DNA of 17,529 bases from UBA9676 sp035532275. GTDB taxonomy: Bacteria; Actinomycetota; Actinomycetes; Streptosporangiales; Streptosporangiaceae. A program made the translations under genes and the position numbers. The stretch lies in assembly GCA_035532275.1 (NCBI GenBank), contig DATKRG010000041.1, forward strand, positions 1 through 17,529, read 5' to 3'. The notes under the pieces were generated by a model, which was not told the DNA's origin, searched no databases, and worked only from the letters and a program-made list of their open reading frames with translations. The stretch's first letter is position 1. Each line of letters starts with the position of its first letter. This document shows, piece by piece, positions 14,687 to 17,529 of the stretch.

Positions 14687-15664
14687 TCAGCTCTGGCCGT
14701 CGAACAGGCTGGTCACCGATCCGTCGCTGAACACCTCGTTGATGGCGCGCGCGATCAGCGGCGCGATCGAGAGCACCGTGAGCTTGTCGAAGCGCTTCTC
14801 GCCCGGGATCGGCAGGGTGTTGGTGCAGATCACCTCGCTGACGCGGGAGTTCTTCAGCTCGTCCACGGCCGAGCCGGACAGCACGCCGTGGGTGGCGGTG
14901 ACGATCACCTGGGCGGCGCCCTGCTCGAACAGTGCCTCGGCCGCCTTGATGATGGTCGAGCCGGTGTCGATCATGTCGTCCACCACGATGCAGGTGCGCC
15001 CGGCCACCTCCCCGACCACCTCGGACACCGTGACCTTGTGTGCCACGTCGGGGTCACGGCGCTTGTGGATGATGGCCAGCGGGCAGGCGAGCCGGTCGGT
15101 CCACCGTTCACACACCCGGACCCGGCCCGCATCGGGCGCGACCACGGTGACCTGGGACAGGTCCAGCCGGGCCTCGATGTAGGAGGCGAGGATGGACAGC
15201 GCGAACAGGTGGTCCACCGGGCCGTCGAAGAAGCCCTGGATCTGGGCGGTGTGCAGGTCCACGGCCATCAGCCGGTCCGCGCCCGCGGTCGCGAACAGGT
15301 CGGCCATCAGGCGGGCGGAGATCGGCTCCCGGCCGTGGCTCTTCTTGTCCTGCCGGGCGTATCCGAAGAACGGCATCACGACCGTTATCCGTTTGGCCGA
15401 AGCTCTTTTCAGCGCGTCCACCATGATCAGCTGTTCCATGATCCAGCGGTTGATCGGCGCGGTGTGGCTCTGCAGCACGAACGCGTCGCTGCCGCGCACC
15501 GACTCCAGGAAGCGGACGAAGATCTCGCCGTTGGCGAAGTCCGAGAGCCGGGTGGGGGTCGGCTCGATGCCGAGGCATTCGGCGATCTCGGCGGTGAGTT
15601 CGGGATGGGCCCGGCCGGAGAAGAGCAGCAGTTTCTTCTCGCCGGTAGCGGTGATGCCCGTCAC
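14687..15664 (-). CDS. prs: Ribose-phosphate pyrophosphokinase (PRPP synthetase)
   Basis: This enzyme transfers pyrophosphate from ATP to ribose 5-phosphate, making PRPP for purine, pyrimidine, His, Trp and NAD synthesis. The 325-residue protein is full length for class I. Landmarks are SGRAHPELTAEIA (16-28), FANGEIFVR (43-51), the ATP-loop RQDKK (104-108), VDLHTAQIQGFF (135-146), the KRRDPDVAHK flexible loop (201-210) and the PRPP-binding VVDDMIDTGSTI (227-238), ending SVTSLFDGQS. The GTG start at 15662-15664 overlaps the glmU stop as GTGA, and the N-terminus MTGITATGEKK matches the actinobacterial consensus, so the two are translationally coupled. Its usual downstream partners rplY and pth are absent here; a toxin gene converges instead. 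Confidence 0.97.
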   Translation of the reverse strand: MTGITATGEKKLLLFSGRAHPELTAEIAECLGIEPTPTRLSDFANGEIFVRFLESVRGSDAFVLQSHTAPINRWIMEQLIMVDALKRASAKRITVVMPFFGYARQDKKSHGREPISARLMADLFATAGADRLMAVDLHTAQIQGFFDGPVDHLFALSILASYIEARLDLSQVTVVAPDAGRVRVCERWTDRLACPLAIIHKRRDPDVAHKVTVSEVVGEVAGRTCIVVDDMIDTGSTIIKAAEALFEQGAAQVIVTATHGVLSGSAVDELKNSRVSEVICTNTLPIPGEKRFDKLTVLSIAPLIARAINEVFSDGSVTSLFDGQS

Positions 15665-16803
15665 GCTCGCTGTGCTCCCTCAGTGGTCGGGGGCCCGGTG
15701 GTCGGGGGCACAGTGGTGGGGGGCTCAGTGGTCGGGGGCTCAGTGGTGGGGGGCTCAGTCGCCCCGGGCCCGATCCTGGTGCCCGCCGGCAGGTAGGCGA
15801 ACGGCCCCACGGTCGCCCCCGGGCCGATCACAGCCGACTCGCAGACCGCGTGGGTCACCGCGGCGCCCTCGCCGACGGTGGTGTCGCGCAGCAGGCAACC
15901 GGGACCGACCCGGGCCCGCGCCTCGACCACGGTGCTGCCCTCCAGTTGTGTGCCGGGCCCTATCTCCGCGTCCGGCCCGAGGACCACGTCCGCGTCGATC
16001 GAGGTCGTCTGCGGATCCATGATCGTCACACCGGCTCGCATCCAGCGCTCCAGCAAGCGGCTGTTCAGGATCCGCCGCGCCTGCGCGAGCTGGGCGCGGT
16101 CGTTCACCCCGAACACCTCGTTGGCGTCCTTCTCCAGAACGGAGGCTACGTGGTGGCCCTCAGCGCGCAAGATGGCGACAACGTCGGTGAGATATTCCTC
16201 ACCTTTGGCGTTATTGGTGGGGACACGTTTCACCGAGTCGGCCAGCAGGCCCGCCTCGAAGGCGTAGACGCCGGAGTTGATCTCCTTGATGACCCGCTGA
16301 TAGGGGCTGGCGTCGGCCTCCTCCACGATCTCCATCAGCGCCCCGTCGGCGTCGCGGATGATCCGGCCATAACCTGTCGGGTCGTCCATCACGGTGGTCA
16401 GCGCGGTGGCGGCGGCATGCCTGGCCGCGTGCTCACGGACCAGGGCGGCCAGCGTCTTGCCGCGCAGCACGGGGGCGTCACCGTAGGTCACCACCACCGT
16501 GCCCTGGCCCAGGTTGACCTCCTCGACCACGGTGCGGACCGCGTGCCCAGTGCCGCCCCGGCGGTGCTGGATGACGACCCGGGCGTCGGGGGCGTGCTCG
16601 GCGAGGTGGCTGATGACCTGATCGCGCCGGTGACCCACCACGACGATGAGCTCTGCCGGGTCCAGCTCGCGGGCTGCAGCCAGCACGTGATCCAGCATGC
16701 TCCGGCCGCAGATCGGATGCAGGACTTTCGGGAGGGCGGACTTCATCCGCGTCCCCGCACCCGCGGCCAGGATGATCACGGCGGCCGGACGGCTCACGCT
16801 CAC
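15661..16803 (-). CDS. glmU: GlmU with intact uridylyltransferase but truncated acetyltransferase domain
   Basis: GlmU normally acetylates glucosamine 1-phosphate and then makes UDP-GlcNAc for peptidoglycan. This protein is 380 residues; actinobacterial GlmU is usually about 480-500. The N-terminal uridylyltransferase is complete: LAAGAGTRM (12-20), GGTGHAV (83-89), YGDAPVL (107-113), GYGRIIR (144-150), EINSGVY (174-180), NAKGEEYLTD (198-207) and GVND (232-235). The left-handed beta-helix begins (about 258-348, ending VGPFAYLPAGTRIGPGA) and then becomes a TEPPT-repeat tail and EGAQRA. The missing stretch would contain the acetyl-CoA site and the catalytic His and Asn of the family, so acetyltransferase activity is predicted lost. 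The GTG start at 16801-16803 has AGGAG nine bases upstream. It overlaps prs by four bases. Confidence 0.93.
   Translation of the reverse strand: MSVSRPAAVIILAAGAGTRMKSALPKVLHPICGRSMLDHVLAAARELDPAELIVVVGHRRDQVISHLAEHAPDARVVIQHRRGGTGHAVRTVVEEVNLGQGTVVVTYGDAPVLRGKTLAALVREHAARHAAATALTTVMDDPTGYGRIIRDADGALMEIVEEADASPYQRVIKEINSGVYAFEAGLLADSVKRVPTNNAKGEEYLTDVVAILRAEGHHVASVLEKDANEVFGVNDRAQLAQARRILNSRLLERWMRAGVTIMDPQTTSIDADVVLGPDAEIGPGTQLEGSTVVEARARVGPGCLLRDTTVGEGAAVTHAVCESAVIGPGATVGPFAYLPAGTRIGPGATEPPTTEPPTTEPPTTVPPTTGPPTTEGAQRA
15681..15755. repeat. 15-bp tandem repeat, five copies, inside the glmU 3' end
   Basis: Five consecutive 15-base units of the form CAGTGG(T)(C/G)GGGGGC(T/C/A) start at 15681, 15696, 15711, 15726 and 15741, with a four-base partial sixth. 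Being a multiple of three, the array stays in frame and encodes TEPPT-type pentapeptides on the minus strand. Copies differ at only a few positions, so the array is probably young or unstable. The plus strand has five G-runs of five or six bases. Confidence 0.93.
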
Positions 16804-16947
16804 GTAGCGGTGCTCCTGAAGTTGCTGTCCCCGGTTGACCGGGCTCCCGCTCCCCGTATCGCCAGCGGCACGTCACACTGCGTAGGCAATCTTGTTCACG
16901 TGCCCGACTCTGGCAGGATACCGCCCGGTCAGCAGCGAGGAGGCGGC

Positions 16948-17049
16948 ATGGCCACCGTTGCTCTGCGTTACCCCGATGTGTCCCCGCCGCAGCCCAGGCA
17001 GGCCCAGGCTAGCCGAGGCCGCCGCCTGGCGCCCGGCGTCCGTCCTTAG
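16948..17049 (+). CDS. Possible 33-aa ORF with a strong ribosome binding site
   Basis: ATG 16948 is preceded by GAGGAGG with a four-base gap, one of the best Shine-Dalgarno matches in the window, and the frame closes at TAG 17047-17049. The product begins MATVALRYPDVSPPQPRQ and ends in a basic, Arg-rich half. It resembles no family I know. It might be a leader or regulatory peptide upstream of the HTH gene 82 bases further on, or just a chance ORF with purine-rich sequence before it. Confidence 0.25.
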   Translation: MATVALRYPDVSPPQPRQAQASRGRRLAPGVRP

Positions 17050-17119
17050 CGGCTGGGCGCTGCCCGCCACCTCGGCCGCTCACCCGGCTGGGCCGCCCAG
17101 AGATGTCGGCAACGGCCGG

Positions 17120-17125
17120 TAGCGT
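17120..17125 (+). promoter_or_regulatory. -10-like element for a leaderless HTH gene
   Basis: TAGCGT fits TANNNT and sits exactly six bases before ATG 17132, with no ribosome binding site between. The same spacing precedes the ATPase (5348) and antitoxin (14040) genes. No -35 is evident. Confidence 0.4.
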
Positions 17126-17131
17126 TCGAAT

Positions 17132-17529
17132 ATGAATTCGGTCATGTTACCCGGCACCCCGCGGGCACAGGCCGTCGCGCTGCGCCGGTCCGGCAAGTCC
17201 CGCCGGGAGATCAAGGAAATTCTCGGCATCACCAGCAACTCCACCCTCGGCAAGCTGCTCGCGGGCGAGCCGCCGCCAAAATGGACCCGCCGGCCAAGGG
17301 CCAAGGACGAACTGCGGGCCAAAGCCCGCCTGCTGCGGGAGCAGGGCCTGGACTACGACCGGATCGCCGCCGAGCTCGGCGTGTCGAAGAGCTCGGTCTC
17401 ACTGTGGGTCCGTGACCTGCCCCGCCCCGAGCGGCTCAGTTACGAGGAGTGCCGGAAGCGGGCGGCCGACGGGGTGCGCCGTTACTGGGAGAGTGAGCGG
17501 CCCGTCCGCGAGGCCAGACGAGAGGCCGC
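17132..17529 (+). CDS. Helix-turn-helix DNA-binding protein, 3' end beyond the window
   Basis: The first 132 residues are visible and the frame is still open at the edge. Two helix-turn-helix-like segments occur in tandem: residues about 11-43 (RAQAVALRRSGKSRREIKEI then LGITSNSTLGKLL) and about 60-97 (DELRAKARLLREQGLDYDRI then AAELGVSKSSVSLWVRDLP). A basic, Arg-rich region follows. The double resolvase/MerR-like HTH fits a conserved actinomycete hypothetical protein that I recall in this style but cannot name. DNA binding is likely, the role unknown. It diverges from glmU. The ATG at 17132 lacks an RBS and has TAGCGT six bases upstream, suggesting leaderless translation; ATG 17144 is a less likely alternative. 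Confidence 0.75.
   Translation, partial: MNSVMLPGTPRAQAVALRRSGKSRREIKEILGITSNSTLGKLLAGEPPPKWTRRPRAKDELRAKARLLREQGLDYDRIAAELGVSKSSVSLWVRDLPRPERLSYEECRKRAADGVRRYWESERPVREARREA

Larger units (their letters stand above)
16804..17131. other. 328-base divergent intergenic region
   Basis: This region separates the leftward glmU from the rightward HTH gene. I looked for a tRNA, which can sit beside glmU in actinobacteria, and found no cloverleaf; GTTCGAA at 17125-17131 lacks the pairing arms. It holds a possible 33-aa ORF (16948-17049), a TANNNT element at 17120-17125 facing right, and a leftward TATCCT at 16914-16919 that could serve glmU. Confidence 0.5.

Noticed and set aside
1809..15759. Possible relation between the TTEPP stretch of the 48-aa peptide and the TEPPT tail of GlmU
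   Set aside because: Both are low-complexity Thr/Glu/Pro sequence; the DNA repeats do not match, so chance is the simpler explanation.
15850..17049. 399-aa plus-strand open frame opposite glmU
   Set aside because: Shadow of glmU; only its last 33 codons, after a separate RBS, are worth a tentative mention.
16804..17131. Possible tRNA beside glmU, prompted by GTTCGAA
   Set aside because: No acceptor, D or anticodon stems can be paired around it.

Overview
The window is very GC-rich, and its gene content is that of a filamentous-type actinomycete: a large SARP/AfsR-like regulator, a DUF3516-type helicase, Ctc-form ribosomal protein L25 and the glmU-prs pair. I cannot name a genus from sequence alone. 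No rRNA, tRNA, CRISPR array, transposase or integrase is visible.

Layout, left to right. (1) 1-1256, minus: pth (cut by the window edge) and rplY. (2) 1413-1955, minus: two very short genes whose products both end in a TPPPP-x-Y-x-G motif, with a strong hairpin between them. (3) 2090-4927, minus: an AfsR-type regulator (DNA-binding, BTAD, NB-ARC, TPR). (4) 4928-5347: a 420-base intergenic region with two long perfect inverted repeats and a palindromic promoter/operator. (5) 5348-6823, plus: an archaeal-type ATPase with a C-terminal PD-(D/E)XK nuclease-like domain. (6) 6883-9702, minus: a large secreted beta-helix/PKD protein. (7) 9781-12288, minus: an SF2 helicase. (8) 12398-13756: a LysE-type exporter diverging from a CGNR zinc-finger regulator. 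(9) 13693-14002, minus: an apparent gene remnant. (10) 14040-14653, plus: a Phd/VapC-type toxin-antitoxin pair. (11) 14687-16803, minus: prs and glmU, overlapping as GTGA. (12) 16804-17529: a divergent intergenic region with one possible 33-aa ORF, then the start of a helix-turn-helix protein, plus.

The housekeeping skeleton is glmU-prs-rplY-pth, which is normally contiguous in actinobacteria. Here about 13.4 kb of accessory genes lie between prs and rplY, and rplY appears to have its own -10 element. The other main anomaly is GlmU. Its uridylyltransferase domain looks intact, but the acetyltransferase beta-helix stops early and is replaced by a Thr/Pro tail encoded by a 15-bp tandem repeat.

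Three plus-strand genes (ATPase, antitoxin, HTH protein) have a TANNNT hexamer exactly six bases before their ATG and no convincing ribosome binding site, the signature of leaderless transcripts. No complete novel multi-gene system can be demonstrated. The best candidates for something undescribed are the truncated GlmU, the paired short peptides beside the SARP gene, and the ATPase-nuclease with its structured upstream region.
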